From Pseudomonadota bacterium (GTDB taxonomy: Bacteria > Pseudomonadota > Alphaproteobacteria > Acetobacterales > Acetobacteraceae), in the NCBI GenBank assembly GCA_021780935.1, contig JAJXXT010000044.1, forward strand, positions 1 to 16,436: DNA of 16,436 nt, given 5' to 3'. The position numbers and the translations under genes are program-made. Below are positions 1-9,932 of the stretch, piece after piece (position 1 is the first letter of the stretch; the number at the start of each line of letters is the position of its first letter). The notes under the pieces are model-generated. The model did not search any database and was not told the DNA's origin. It saw only the letters and a program-made list of their open reading frames with translations.

Positions 1-60
1 AGTGGGGGGGGGCGGCGGCGGGCGATCCGCGGTATAGAGAGGGGATAGGGAGACACCATC

Positions 61-1152
61 ATGGCCGTCATCGCCGCGATCGAGCCGGGCTTCTACCGGA
101 TTCCGCTGGAGACCGTGCTCTCCGACAGCACGCATGGGGAGATCCGGGCGTTCGAGATCATCACCGTCCGGGTGCGCGATGCCGATGGCGCGGAGGGGGT
201 CGGCTATACGTATACGGTCGGGCGGCTGGGCGGGGCCGTGTTCGACATTCTTCGTCGGGAGGTCACCGAACTGGCGGCGCGAGCCGAGGCCGACCGTATC
301 GAGGCGCTGGGGCAGCGTCTCTGGTGGGGCCTGCATTATGGCGGCCGCGGCGGGCCGGTGGTCCTGGCGCTGTCGGCCCTCGATATCGCGCTCTGGGATC
401 TCAAGGCGAAAAAGGCCGGCGTCCCGCTCTGGCGCCTGCTCGGCGGGCATGATCCGCTGGTGCCCTGCTACGCCGGCGGCATCGACCTCGAACTGCCGCT
501 CGATGCGCTGCTGCGCCAGACGGATGCCAATCTCGAGCGCGGCTTCCGGGCGATTAAGATGAAGGTCGGCCGCGCCTGGCTCGCCGAGGATGTCGCCCGG
601 GTTGCGGCGATGCGGCGCCATCTCGGCGAGGGCCTTCCGCTGATGGCCGACGCCAACATGAAATGGACCGCGGACGCCGCCATCCGCGCCGCCCGCGCCT
701 TTGCCCCGCACGATCTCACCTGGCTCGAGGAGCCGGTGCCGCCGGAGGACATTCCAGGCCATGTCCGCGTCGCCCGCGAGGGCGGGCTGCCGGTCGCCGC
801 CGGCGAAAATCTGCGCACCCTGGTGGATTTCCGCCAACTCATCGAGGCTGGCGGGGTCAGCTTCCCCGAGCCCGACGTGACCAATTGCGGCGGCGTCACC
901 GGCTTCATGAAAATCGCGCATCTCGCCGAGGCGTTCGGCCTGCCGGTCACCTCGCACGGCGCGCACGACATCACCGTCCATCTCCTCGCCGCCGTGCCCA
1001 ACCGCTCCTTCCTGGAAGCGCACGGCTTCGGGCTGGACCGCTACATCGCCGCCCCGCTGGTGCTCGAGGACGGATTTGCCCGCGCGCCCGAACGCCCCGG
1101 CCACGGCATGGAGTTCGACTGGGCGGGGCTCGCCGCGCTCCGTCAGCACTAG
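61..1152 (+). CDS. Mandelate racemase/muconate lactonizing enzyme family protein (enolase superfamily, MR subgroup)
   Basis: A 363-residue two-domain enolase-superfamily enzyme: N-terminal capping domain (about 1-125), then a TIM barrel. The barrel carries the KxK pair K166/K168, metal ligands D197, E223 and E249, the Asp-His dyad D272/H299 and a late E319. Each lies exactly two residues after its counterpart in Pseudomonas putida mandelate racemase (K164, K166, D195, E221, E247, D270, H297, E317), so the general acid/base set looks intact and the Mg2+-assisted alpha-proton abstraction typical of the family is expected. Length fits the family. The substrate cannot be read from the sequence: many members with this residue set are acid-sugar dehydratases or racemases. 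The ATG is preceded by AGGGAG at 47-52. The next gene, dapB, starts 77 bases downstream and is not obviously related, so co-transcription is uncertain. Family call is secure; specificity is open. Confidence 0.93.
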   Translation: MAVIAAIEPGFYRIPLETVLSDSTHGEIRAFEIITVRVRDADGAEGVGYTYTVGRLGGAVFDILRREVTELAARAEADRIEALGQRLWWGLHYGGRGGPVVLALSALDIALWDLKAKKAGVPLWRLLGGHDPLVPCYAGGIDLELPLDALLRQTDANLERGFRAIKMKVGRAWLAEDVARVAAMRRHLGEGLPLMADANMKWTADAAIRAARAFAPHDLTWLEEPVPPEDIPGHVRVAREGGLPVAAGENLRTLVDFRQLIEAGGVSFPEPDVTNCGGVTGFMKIAHLAEAFGLPVTSHGAHDITVHLLAAVPNRSFLEAHGFGLDRYIAAPLVLEDGFARAPERPGHGMEFDWAGLAALRQH

Positions 1153-1183
1153 GACTCACTGTTTTATTGATGGTCTGCGCCAC

Positions 1184-1207
1184 GGTGCCGGCAATTGCGC
1201 CGGCGCC
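1184..1207 (+). other. GC-rich hairpin just upstream of dapB
   Basis: GGTGCCGGC (1184-1192) pairs with GCCGGCGCC (1199-1207) around the loop AATTGC, giving 9 pairs with one G-U. No T-run follows, so it is not a standard intrinsic terminator. It ends 22 bases before the dapB start and could slow read-through from the upstream gene or shape the dapB leader. It could also be chance in GC-rich DNA. Confidence 0.3.
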
Positions 1208-1229
1208 GATCACACTCAGAGGGGCGAGC

Positions 1230-1991
1230 ATGCGCATCGGCATTGCCGGCATCGGCGGACGCATGGGGCGGGTTCTGGCCGAGGAGGCGGCAAGGGTGGC
1301 GACGCTGGTCGGCGGGATCGATCGCGAGGATGTCGCCACGCCGCAGGGTACGGAGCGCTTTCCCGGCATCGCCGCGCTCGCCGAGGCGGCGGATGTCGTC
1401 ATCGACTTCACCCATGCGAGCACGGTGGTCGAGCACGCCCGGGTGCTCGCGGCGGCCGGGTGCCGGTGGGTTCTCGGCACCACCGGCCTGGGCGCGGCGG
1501 AGGAAGCGGCAGTGGATACGGCCGCGCGCCGTATCGGGATCGTCCAGGCCGCGAATTTTTCACCCGGCGTCGCGCTCGTGCTGGCGCTGGCCGAGCGTAT
1601 CGCGGCGGCCCTGCCGGCCGAGGGGTATGACGCCGAGATCGTCGAAATGCACCACCGCCAGAAGGTGGATGCACCCTCCGGCACAGCCCTCGGCCTCGGC
1701 CGCGCCGTCGCCCGTGGGCGCGGCGTCGCGCTCGATGCGGTGATGGAAAGCGGTCGGCATGGGCATACCGGCGCGCGCGCGACCGGCGCGATCGGCTTTG
1801 CCGCCCTGCGCGGGGGGCAGGTGGTCGGTGAGCATACGCTGCTGTTCGCCGGCGCCTCCGAGCACATCGCGCTGACCCACCGGGCCTTCGATCGCCGCGT
1901 TTTCGCCGAGGGTGCGGTGCGCGCGGCGCGGTGGATCGACGCCAAGCCCGCCGGGCGCTACGGCATGGAGGATGTCCTCGGCCTCCGTTGA
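1230..1991 (+). CDS. dapB: 4-hydroxy-tetrahydrodipicolinate reductase
   Basis: DapB reduces 4-hydroxy-tetrahydrodipicolinate with NAD(P)H in the cytoplasm, on the diaminopimelate/lysine pathway that feeds peptidoglycan. The 253-residue protein opens directly with the Rossmann strand and dinucleotide loop GIAGIGGRMGR (residues 4-14). It carries the family signature EMHHRQKVDAPSGTA around 139-153, with substrate-binding/catalytic H141, H142 and K145. Length is slightly short of the usual 265-275. The start at 1230 was chosen because AGAGGGG lies just upstream and the fold begins at once. An in-frame ATG at 1170 would add 20 residues that DapB proteins do not have. metK follows after 75 bases on the same strand. 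Both genes serve aspartate-derived pathways, but the pairing may be incidental. Confidence 0.97.
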   Translation: MRIGIAGIGGRMGRVLAEEAARVATLVGGIDREDVATPQGTERFPGIAALAEAADVVIDFTHASTVVEHARVLAAAGCRWVLGTTGLGAAEEAAVDTAARRIGIVQAANFSPGVALVLALAERIAAALPAEGYDAEIVEMHHRQKVDAPSGTALGLGRAVARGRGVALDAVMESGRHGHTGARATGAIGFAALRGGQVVGEHTLLFAGASEHIALTHRAFDRRVFAEGAVRAARWIDAKPAGRYGMEDVLGLR

Positions 1992-2066
1992 CCGGCGCTG
2001 CAGTTTCGGTCACACACCGCCCGTCCGGACCCGCCGGGCAGTGAGGATGAGAGGATCGAGATAGAC

Positions 2067-3254
2067 ATGCGCGATCGGGGCGAGTTCCTGTTCACCTCGG
2101 AGTCGGTCTCCGAGGGCCATCCCGACAAAGTTGCCGACCGGATCAGCGACACCGTTCTCGACGCCTATCTCGCCGCGGATCCGCACGCGCGGGTCGCCTG
2201 CGAGACACTGGTAACGACCAATCGCATCGTCATCGCCGGCGAGACGCGCGGGCCGGAGACGGTCACGGTCGACTATCTCGCTCATCTCATCCGCCTCGCC
2301 GTGCGCGACATCGGCTACGACCAAGCCGGTTTCTCCTGGCACCGAGCCGCCTTCGAGTGCCACCTCCACGCCCAGTCGGCCGATATCGCCATGGGCGTCG
2401 ATCAGGCCGGCAACAAGGACGAGGGCGCCGGCGACCAGGGCATCATGTTCGGCTACGCCTGCCGCGAGACGGAGGCGCTGATGCCGGCGCCGCTCCACTA
2501 CGCTCATCTGATCCTGCGCCGCATGAGCGAGCTCCGCCACGCCGGGGACCGGGCCGCCGAGGGCCTGCTGCCGGATGCGAAGAGCCAGGTGACGCTGCGC
2601 TACGTGGACGGCGTGCCGGTTGGCGCCACCTCGGTCGTCGTCTCCGTGCAGCATCAGGAACATCTCGAACAGCACCAGATCAAACGCATGCTGTGGCCGA
2701 TCGTGGTCGGCGCGCTGCCGCATGGCTGGATGTGCCCGGAGGACCAGTTCTACGTCAACCCGACGGGAAAATTTGTCATCGGCGGGCCGGACGGGGATTG
2801 CGGCCTGACCGGGCGCAAGATCATCGTCGACACCTATGGTGGCGCGGCGCCGCACGGCGGCGGCGCGTTCAGCGGCAAGGATCCGACCAAGGTCGACCGC
2901 TCGGCCGCCTATGCCTGCCGCTACCTGGCCAAGAACGTCGTCGCCGCCGGCCTCGCGGACCGCTGCACGCTCCAGATCAGCTACGCGATCGGCGTGTCGC
3001 ACCCGCTCTCGGTCTATGTCGATCTGCATGGCACCGGGCACGATGTCGACGAGGCGCGGCTCGAACTGGTGCTGCGCGAGGTGATGAACCTGACGCCCCG
3101 CGGCATCCGCGAGCATCTCAAACTCAACCGGCCGATCTACGTGCCGACCGCCGCCTACGGCCATTTCGGCCGCGAGCCGGATGAGGCCCTCGGGACCTTC
3201 ACCTGGGAGCGGACCGACCTGGTGCCAGCGTTGCGCTCGGCCTTCGACCGCTGA
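2067..3254 (+). CDS. metK: S-adenosylmethionine synthetase
   Basis: MetK makes S-adenosylmethionine from methionine and ATP. The 395-residue protein has the N-terminal SEGHPDK motif (residues 15-21, including ATP-site H18 and Mg-site D20), the first signature [12 protein letters not shown] near residue 119 and the glycine-rich second signature [16 protein letters not shown] near residue 268. Length is normal for bacterial MetK. The start ATG is preceded by GAGGATGAGAGGA. The 75-base leader after dapB shows no recognisable SAM-binding riboswitch. Only 12 bases separate it from the next gene, so metK, the DUF2007 gene and the methyltransferase gene probably share one transcript, which would place a SAM producer and a SAM user together. 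Confidence 0.98.
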   Translation: MRDRGEFLFTSESVSEGHPDKVADRISDTVLDAYLAADPHARVACETLVTTNRIVIAGETRGPETVTVDYLAHLIRLAVRDIGYDQAGFSWHRAAFECHLHAQSADIAMGVDQAGNKDEGAGDQGIMFGYACRETEALMPAPLHYAHLILRRMSELRHAGDRAAEGLLPDAKSQVTLRYVDGVPVGATSVVVSVQHQEHLEQHQIKRMLWPIVVGALPHGWMCPEDQFYVNPTGKFVIGGPDGDCGLTGRKIIVDTYGGAAPHGGGAFSGKDPTKVDRSAAYACRYLAKNVVAAGLADRCTLQISYAIGVSHPLSVYVDLHGTGHDVDEARLELVLREVMNLTPRGIREHLKLNRPIYVPTAAYGHFGREPDEALGTFTWERTDLVPALRSAFDR

Positions 3255-3266
3255 TCCGCTCGCCGC

Positions 3267-3473
3267 ATGCGCGTCGTCGCCACGTCCAACGACGCCGTCC
3301 GGCTGAGCTTCCTGATCGCGCTTCTTGCCGATGCCGGCATCGAGGCAACCGTCCTCGACGCCTACACGGCCGCGATCGAGGGCAGCATCGGCGCGATTCC
3401 GCGGCGACTTGTCGTTCGGACCGAGGATGAGAGCCGGGCCCGCCGCGTCCTGCGCGAGGCCGGCGAGGCGTGA
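3267..3473 (+). CDS. DUF2007-type small putative signal-transducing protein
   Basis: A 68-residue protein resembling the DUF2007 family: an N-terminal strand (MRVVATSNDAVRLSFLIALL), a helix that would read out 'which position along a sequence', a central DAYTAAIEGSIGAIPRRLVV segment and a C-terminal helix with DESRARRVLREA. Members are small ferredoxin-like domains of unknown function, often annotated as putative signal transducers. No signal peptide or membrane segment is seen. It starts 12 bases after metK, and its TGA stop overlaps the GTG start of the following methyltransferase gene (GTGA at 3470-3473), so the two are very likely translationally coupled. The link suggests a role tied to that tRNA methyltransferase, but this is inference only. 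Confidence 0.8.
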   Translation: MRVVATSNDAVRLSFLIALLADAGIEATVLDAYTAAIEGSIGAIPRRLVVRTEDESRARRVLREAGEA

Positions 3474-4201
3474 GCGGCGAGACACCAGGCCATCTTCTTG
3501 GCGGCACCGTCCGCTACACCCAGCTGGCGAGCGGCTTCCGGACCGGCATCGAGCCGGTGCTGCTCGCCGCCGCGGTCCCCGCGCAGGCCGGCGAACGGGT
3601 GCTGGAGGCGGGCACCGGAGCCGGCGCCGCGTTGCTCTGCCTGGCCGCGCGGCTGCCTGGCGTCGCCGCCGTGGGGGTCGAGCGGGATCCGGTCCTGGCC
3701 GCGCTCGCGTCACGCAATATCGCCGACAATGGCTGGTCTGCGCGGCTCAGCGTGATCACCGCGGATGTGGTCGAGGCCGGTGCGGCGCTGGGTCGCTTCG
3801 AACACGCCTGCGCCAATCCGCCTTGGCACGATCCTGCGTCCACTGCCTCCACCGATGCCGCGCGTCGCGCCGCCAAGCAAGGGCAGGCGGGGCTGGTCGC
3901 CTCCTGGGCCGGGGCGCTGGCCTCGTGCCTTCGGCGGCACGGCAGCCTGACCTTCATCCTGCCGGCGGCGTTGCTGACCGAAGCCCTGGCCGGCCTGGAC
4001 GCCGCGGATTGCGGCACGCGCGTTCTCGCCCCGCTATGGCCCAAGCCGGCGCGGCCTGCGAAGCTGATTCTGGTTCAGGGACGGAAAAGCGGCCGCGGCC
4101 ACGACCGGGTGACCCCGGGGCTTGTGCTGCATCGGCCTGATGGCTCCATTACCGAGGAGGCCGAACGGATTTTCCGCGCTGGCGCGGCGTGGCCGATCTG
4201 A
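3470..4201 (+). CDS. TrmN6-like N6-adenine methyltransferase (tRNA1(Val) A37 type)
   Basis: A 243-residue class I SAM-dependent methyltransferase. The N-terminus (LLGGTVRYTQLASGFRTGIEPVLLAAAV) is typical of the YfiC/TrmN6 group. SAM motif I is LEAGTGAGA (45-53), the acidic end of strand 2 is VGVERDP (68-74) and the amino-methyltransferase motif IV is NPPW (N116-W119). NPPW predicts transfer to the exocyclic nitrogen of adenine. Escherichia coli TrmN6 modifies A37 of tRNA1(Val); assigning the same target here is inference. The GTG start overlaps the stop of the DUF2007 gene. The gene ends 9 bases before the oppositely oriented 99-aa gene, so no conventional terminator fits between them. A DNA- or protein-directed N6/N5 methyltransferase is a less likely alternative. 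Confidence 0.78.
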   Translation: MSGETPGHLLGGTVRYTQLASGFRTGIEPVLLAAAVPAQAGERVLEAGTGAGAALLCLAARLPGVAAVGVERDPVLAALASRNIADNGWSARLSVITADVVEAGAALGRFEHACANPPWHDPASTASTDAARRAAKQGQAGLVASWAGALASCLRRHGSLTFILPAALLTEALAGLDAADCGTRVLAPLWPKPARPAKLILVQGRKSGRGHDRVTPGLVLHRPDGSITEEAERIFRAGAAWPI

Positions 4202-4210
4202 GCGAGCGCC

Positions 4211-4510
4211 TCAGGCCTGCATCAGCTCGGGGTGACGGAGATACCAGAGCCGCTCATAGGCGGCGACGAGCCCTTCCATGCTGCGCCGACGATTGCCACC
4301 CTCCGGGGCCAAGGGCCGGCGCATGAGCATTGTCTCCATGGTGCGCAGCAACTGCTCCGCCACGTCGAAATCGCCCTGATCGCACGCCTGGTGAAACGCG
4401 ATCAGGATTTTGTCCGACAGGCGCCGGCTGTAGCGTTGCGGAACAACCGGCCCGCCGTCCCGCCCCGCGGTTCCCGGCCCAACGTCAGTTAAGGCCATGG
4501 TTGCATCCAT
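4211..4510 (-). CDS. Conserved protein of unknown function (99 aa)
   Basis: A small soluble protein with no assigned function. Its centre, SDKILIAFHQACDQGDFDVAEQLLRTMETML, is predicted to be a pair of amphipathic helices like a single TPR-type or helical-repeat hairpin. A second helical stretch, SMEGLVAAYERLWYLRHPEL, follows. From memory the central motif recurs in small proteins of Rhodospirillales and other alphaproteobacteria, so this is probably a real gene rather than a shadow. No signal peptide or metal motif is visible. The ATG at 4510 has GGAAGG about 11 bases upstream; a second ATG at 4498 is possible. It lies 48 bases behind sco on the same strand and is probably the last gene of an nrdB-sco run. 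A scaffold or adaptor role is only a guess. Confidence 0.75.
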   Translation of the reverse strand: MDATMALTDVGPGTAGRDGGPVVPQRYSRRLSDKILIAFHQACDQGDFDVAEQLLRTMETMLMRRPLAPEGGNRRRSMEGLVAAYERLWYLRHPELMQA

Positions 4511-4558
4511 TTGTTTCTGAGCCTTCCATTGAGTCCATGACCCTGGTTTTCCACCGTG

Positions 4559-5221
4559 TCAACCGGGTCGTGCCATGTGGCTGCGGATGGCGTCGGCGAG
4601 ATCTCGGGCGGTGGTTCCCTGATCGAACAGAGCAGCCAGCCGGCCCTGAGGGTCCATGAGGTAGATCAAGGAGGAATGGTCCATGAGGTAGGGCGCGCCG
4701 TTCTTCCCCGGCACCTTTGCGGAGTAGACCCGGAAATTGCGCGCCGCAGTCGCGATCGCGGACGGGATGCCGGTCAATCCGACGATGCGCGGGTCGAACA
4801 GCTTCACATATTTCGCCAGCACGTCCGGCGTGTCCCGTTCGGGATCGATCGTGATGAACAGCGGCGCCACGCCGGCAGCCGCCGCCCCCAACCGGTCCAG
4901 CGCCGCGGCCATGGTCTGAAGCTCGGTCGGGCACAGATCCGGGCAGAATGTGTAGCCGAAATAAACCAGCATCCAGCGGCCGCGGAAGTCCGCCTCGCTG
5001 AGGGTTCGCCCGGATGGATCGACCAGCTGGAACGGGCCGCCGATCTCGGTCCCCGCCGGCAGCACGAGTCCGGAGCCTTCCCGCGCCAGGCCCAGCGCCG
5101 TCTCGATCCGGGTCAACAGGGCTGACCCCGTCGGGCTCACGCGCGCGAACCACAGCAAGGCCCAGACAAGCAGCAATCCCGCGAGCGCTACTGCAAATAG
5201 CGCGCGAACCACTCGTGACAT
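4559..5221 (-). CDS. SCO1/SenC family copper chaperone
   Basis: A 220-residue membrane-anchored thioredoxin-fold protein. The N-terminal hydrophobic segment at about 7-26 (ALFAVALAGLLLVWALLWFA) would anchor it in the inner membrane with the domain in the periplasm. The copper site is complete: C93 and C97 in CPDLCP plus H182 in the LMDHSS segment. FITIDPERDTP (122-132) is also typical. SCO proteins deliver copper to, or reduce, the CuA site of cytochrome c oxidase. Here no oxidase genes are in view, so the target is inferred. It lies 94 bases downstream of nrdB on the same strand, with no strong terminator between them, only a 6-bp hairpin at 5241-5255. The protein runs about 20 residues longer than minimal SCO proteins because of a linker after the anchor. 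Confidence 0.93.
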   Translation of the reverse strand: MSRVVRALFAVALAGLLLVWALLWFARVSPTGSALLTRIETALGLAREGSGLVLPAGTEIGGPFQLVDPSGRTLSEADFRGRWMLVYFGYTFCPDLCPTELQTMAAALDRLGAAAAGVAPLFITIDPERDTPDVLAKYVKLFDPRIVGLTGIPSAIATAARNFRVYSAKVPGKNGAPYLMDHSSLIYLMDPQGRLAALFDQGTTARDLADAIRSHMARPG

Positions 5222-5240
5222 CAGCGCGCCAATCTCTACC

Positions 5241-5255
5241 GCCGCGAAGCGCGGC
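5241..5255. other. Short hairpin between nrdB and sco
   Basis: GCCGCG/CGCGGC with a 3-base loop, in the 94-base gap between the nrdB stop and the sco start. No T-run follows on the minus strand, so termination is doubtful. It may be chance in GC-rich DNA or an attenuating or mRNA-stabilising stem. Confidence 0.25.
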
Positions 5256-5315
5256 CGACCCGTGCATACCAGACCGAAGCGGAACAGCCTCCATAAATAC
5301 GACTGTACACGAATA

Positions 5316-6368
5316 TCACGCCTTCGTGAAGTGGGGATCCTGATCCGCGATGCGCGTTGCCTGGGCAGCGAAGGCCACGTCCCCGAACGCCTCCTCCCAC
5401 GTCCCCGTAGTCGCTGCCTTGCTGTATTCGGTCGCGCGGTTCTCGAAGAAATTGGCGTGCTCGACCGCGTTCAGCATGTCGTCGAGCCATGGGAGCGGAT
5501 TCTTCTCGACGTGATACAGCGGGTTGAGCCCGATCTGGGTAAGACGGCGATCGGCGATGAAGCGGATGTAGCGCTTCACCTGCGCGGCATCGAGCCCTTC
5601 CACAGCGCCCTGCTCGAAGGCGAGATCGATGAACGCATCCTCGTGATCGACGATGGTTGCGCATGTGATGTAAAGGTCACGGCGCAGTTCCTCCGTCCAG
5701 ATCTCAGGGTTCTCCTGCACGAAGGTGCGGAACAGGCGGATTACCGAGACGCAGTGAAGCGTCTCGTCCCGCACTGACCATGAGATGATCTGACCCATTC
5801 CTTTCATCTTGTTGAATCGGGGGAAGTTGAGCAGAATCGCAAACGAGGCAAAAAGCTGCAAACCCTCGGTGAAAGCCCCGAAGGCGGCAAGTGTCTTGGC
5901 GATCTCATGCTTCGATTCAACGGAAAAACCGTGCATGTAGTCGTATTTGTCTTTCATTTCTTTGTATTTCAAAAATGCCTGATATTCGAGTTCCGGCATT
6001 CCAATGGTATCGAGCAGATGCGAATAAGCCGCGATGTGGATGGTCTCGATGTTCGAGAAGGCCGACAGCATCATGAGCACTTCCGTCGGCTTGAAAACCC
6101 GGGCGTAGTGCTTCATGTAGCAGTTGTTCACTTCGACGTCCGCCTGCGTGAAGAACCGAAAGATCTGCGTCAGCAGGTTCCGCTCCGCCTCGGTGAGATT
6201 ACGGTGCCAGTCCTTGACGTCATCGGCCAGCGGCACTTCCTCCGGCAGCCAGTGCACCCGCTGCTGCACCAGCCAGGCCTCGTAGGCCCAGGGATAGCGG
6301 AACGGCTTGTAAACCGGGTTTTCGGTGAGGAGATCGAAACGCACGGGGTGCTCATCGGGGCTGGACAT
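5316..6368 (-). CDS. nrdB: Class Ia ribonucleotide reductase, beta (radical) subunit
   Basis: NrdB holds the diiron-tyrosyl radical cofactor that the alpha subunit needs to reduce ribonucleotides under aerobic conditions. Counting from the start at 6368 (350 residues, normal length), the metal ligands are D77, E108, H111, E168, E202 and H205, and the radical tyrosine is Y115. Spacings match E. coli NrdB (D84, E115, H118, Y122, E204, E238, H241), so this is the tyrosyl-radical class rather than a Phe-substituted Mn/Fe form. The start was chosen because AAAGGG lies about 10 bases upstream; in-frame ATGs at 6389 and 6410 would add 7 or 14 atypical residues. The alpha-subunit gene nrdA is not adjacent: upstream is the divergent phosphatase gene and downstream is sco. 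Part of the gene (about 5930-6010) is noticeably less GC-rich than its neighbours. Confidence 0.96.
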   Translation of the reverse strand: MSSPDEHPVRFDLLTENPVYKPFRYPWAYEAWLVQQRVHWLPEEVPLADDVKDWHRNLTEAERNLLTQIFRFFTQADVEVNNCYMKHYARVFKPTEVLMMLSAFSNIETIHIAAYSHLLDTIGMPELEYQAFLKYKEMKDKYDYMHGFSVESKHEIAKTLAAFGAFTEGLQLFASFAILLNFPRFNKMKGMGQIISWSVRDETLHCVSVIRLFRTFVQENPEIWTEELRRDLYITCATIVDHEDAFIDLAFEQGAVEGLDAAQVKRYIRFIADRRLTQIGLNPLYHVEKNPLPWLDDMLNAVEHANFFENRATEYSKAATTGTWEEAFGDVAFAAQATRIADQDPHFTKA

Positions 6369-6536
6369 CGACTCGGATCCCTTTCGCATGGGACCGGCAG
6401 GGTAATGCAATCAGGCGACAAAGGAAGGCGTCCTTCGACGGCTTCCCAAAGGTGGGGCTTGCCGCGGCTGCCACTCCGGCGCGATAGTTGCCGGTTGCTC
6501 CCCTTCCGCCGCCTATTTCGCCCAAGGTTTCCGAAC
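6369..6536. promoter_or_regulatory. Divergent intergenic region between nrdB and the Ppx/GppA gene
   Basis: These 168 bases must carry the promoters of both divergent genes. I could not identify a convincing -35/-10 pair. No NrdR box (ACAnTATATnTTGT-like palindromes) is visible. A small stem GAAGG-CGT-CCTTC lies at 6424-6436. Ribosome-binding sites at the edges are AAAGGG (minus strand, before nrdB) and AAGG nine bases before the ATG at 6537. Confidence 0.4.
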
Positions 6537-7613
6537 ATGGTCGCGTTCGCTGCCCGCACCGCCCCCTCGCCGCCGCCGGCGGGTGGAGCGTTCGCGGCAA
6601 TCGATCTCGGCACCAATAACTGCCGCCTGCTCGTCGCCGCGCCGGTTGCCGACGGGTTCCGCGTACTCGATAGCTACAGCCGCGTCGTCCGTCTCGGCCA
6701 GGGCATGATCGCGAGTGGCCAGCTCGACGCCAGCGCCATGGAGCGGGCGCTGACAGCGCTGCGGGCCTGCGCCGAGCGGCTCGACCGCCATCGGCTCACC
6801 GGCTTGCGCGCCGTCGCCACGGAGGCCTGCCGGCGGGCCGAGAACGGGGCCGCCTTCCTCGACCGCGCCCGCCGGGAAACCGGGCTCGCGCTCGAACTGA
6901 TCTCCACCCGCGAGGAGGCGGAGCTGGCAGTGGAGAGCTGCGCGCCGCTGCTCCAGCGCGAGGGTGGGCGGCGGGCGCTGCTCTTCGATATCGGCGGCGG
7001 CTCGACCGAGATCGCCTGGGTGCGCCTGGAGGCGCCCGGCCAGCCACCGGTCCTGATCGGCTACCGATCGCTTCCGCTCGGCGTTGTCGTGCTGGCGGAG
7101 CGCTATGGGTATGCTGCGCTCACTGAGGCCGGCTTCACCGCCATGGTCGCGGAGATCGTCGAACATCTGCGGCCCTTCGAGCGCATCCATTGCATTGGCC
7201 AGGAGATTGCCCGCGGCGGCGTCGTGGTGCTGGGCACGTCCGGAACCTTGACCACGCTTGCCGCGGTCGCACTCGGGCTGCCGCGCTATCGCCGCGACCT
7301 CGTCGATGGCGCCGTGCTGCCGCGTCATGACGCAGAGCGGGCGTTGGCCGAGCTGCGTTCGCTCGGGCGTGAAGGCCTGTGCGGCCATCCCTGCGTCGGG
7401 CCGGAGCGCGCGGACTATGTCCTGCCCGGCTGCGCCGTCGTCGCCGCGATCGACCATGTCTGGCCCGCAGCCCATGCCGTGGTCGCGGACCGCGGGCTGC
7501 GGGAGGGCATTCTCCTGCGCATGATGCGGGCGGCGCGCGCGCAGCATCGGCGCCACCCGCCGCATCTCAACCGAGCCGCCGCCAGGCCACCCGCGAGAAC
7601 GGAGCCGAGCTGA
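6537..7613 (+). CDS. Ppx/GppA family phosphatase (exopolyphosphatase or pppGpp phosphohydrolase)
   Basis: A 358-residue protein of the sugar kinase/HSP70/actin fold. The phosphate-1 loop is IDLGTNNCRLL (22-32), the catalytic-glutamate segment REEAELA is at 125-131, the second phosphate loop FDIGGGSTE is at 150-158 and the GTSGTLTTLAAV segment follows near 234. Family members trim phosphate from polyphosphate chains or from pppGpp. This is the short form without the C-terminal HD-like domain of long E. coli Ppx/GppA, and the sequence does not say which substrate is preferred. The start at 6537 follows AAGG and precedes the conserved core by about 20 residues; reading further upstream crosses the nrdB region. 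The stop is 2 bases before rlmE, implying co-translation. The basic C-terminus (about 335-358) is probably disordered. Confidence 0.92.
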   Translation: MVAFAARTAPSPPPAGGAFAAIDLGTNNCRLLVAAPVADGFRVLDSYSRVVRLGQGMIASGQLDASAMERALTALRACAERLDRHRLTGLRAVATEACRRAENGAAFLDRARRETGLALELISTREEAELAVESCAPLLQREGGRRALLFDIGGGSTEIAWVRLEAPGQPPVLIGYRSLPLGVVVLAERYGYAALTEAGFTAMVAEIVEHLRPFERIHCIGQEIARGGVVVLGTSGTLTTLAAVALGLPRYRRDLVDGAVLPRHDAERALAELRSLGREGLCGHPCVGPERADYVLPGCAVVAAIDHVWPAAHAVVADRGLREGILLRMMRAARAQHRRHPPHLNRAAARPPARTEPS

Positions 7614-7615
7614 GC

Positions 7616-9917
<2,302 letters not shown>

Positions 9918-9932
9918 GCGCTCCCCGCCCCG

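Noticed and set aside
1..30. G-rich run (nine G followed by GGC repeats) as a G-quadruplex or regulatory signal
   Set aside because: It lies at the window edge with no context; it could be real, but short GC-rich runs are common in this genome and nothing else supports a function.
1992..2066. Possible SAM-responsive riboswitch before metK
   Set aside because: The 75-base gap is GC-rich and shows none of the conserved SAM-I, SAM-II or SAM/SAH motifs I know; only a short CCCG/CGGG stem is visible. A covariance-model scan would settle it.
2010..3713. 567-codon minus-strand open frame opposite metK and its neighbours
   Set aside because: A shadow of GC-rich coding DNA: metK, the DUF2007 gene and part of the methyltransferase gene are certain on the plus strand, and the product is Arg/Asp/His-rich with no fold signature.
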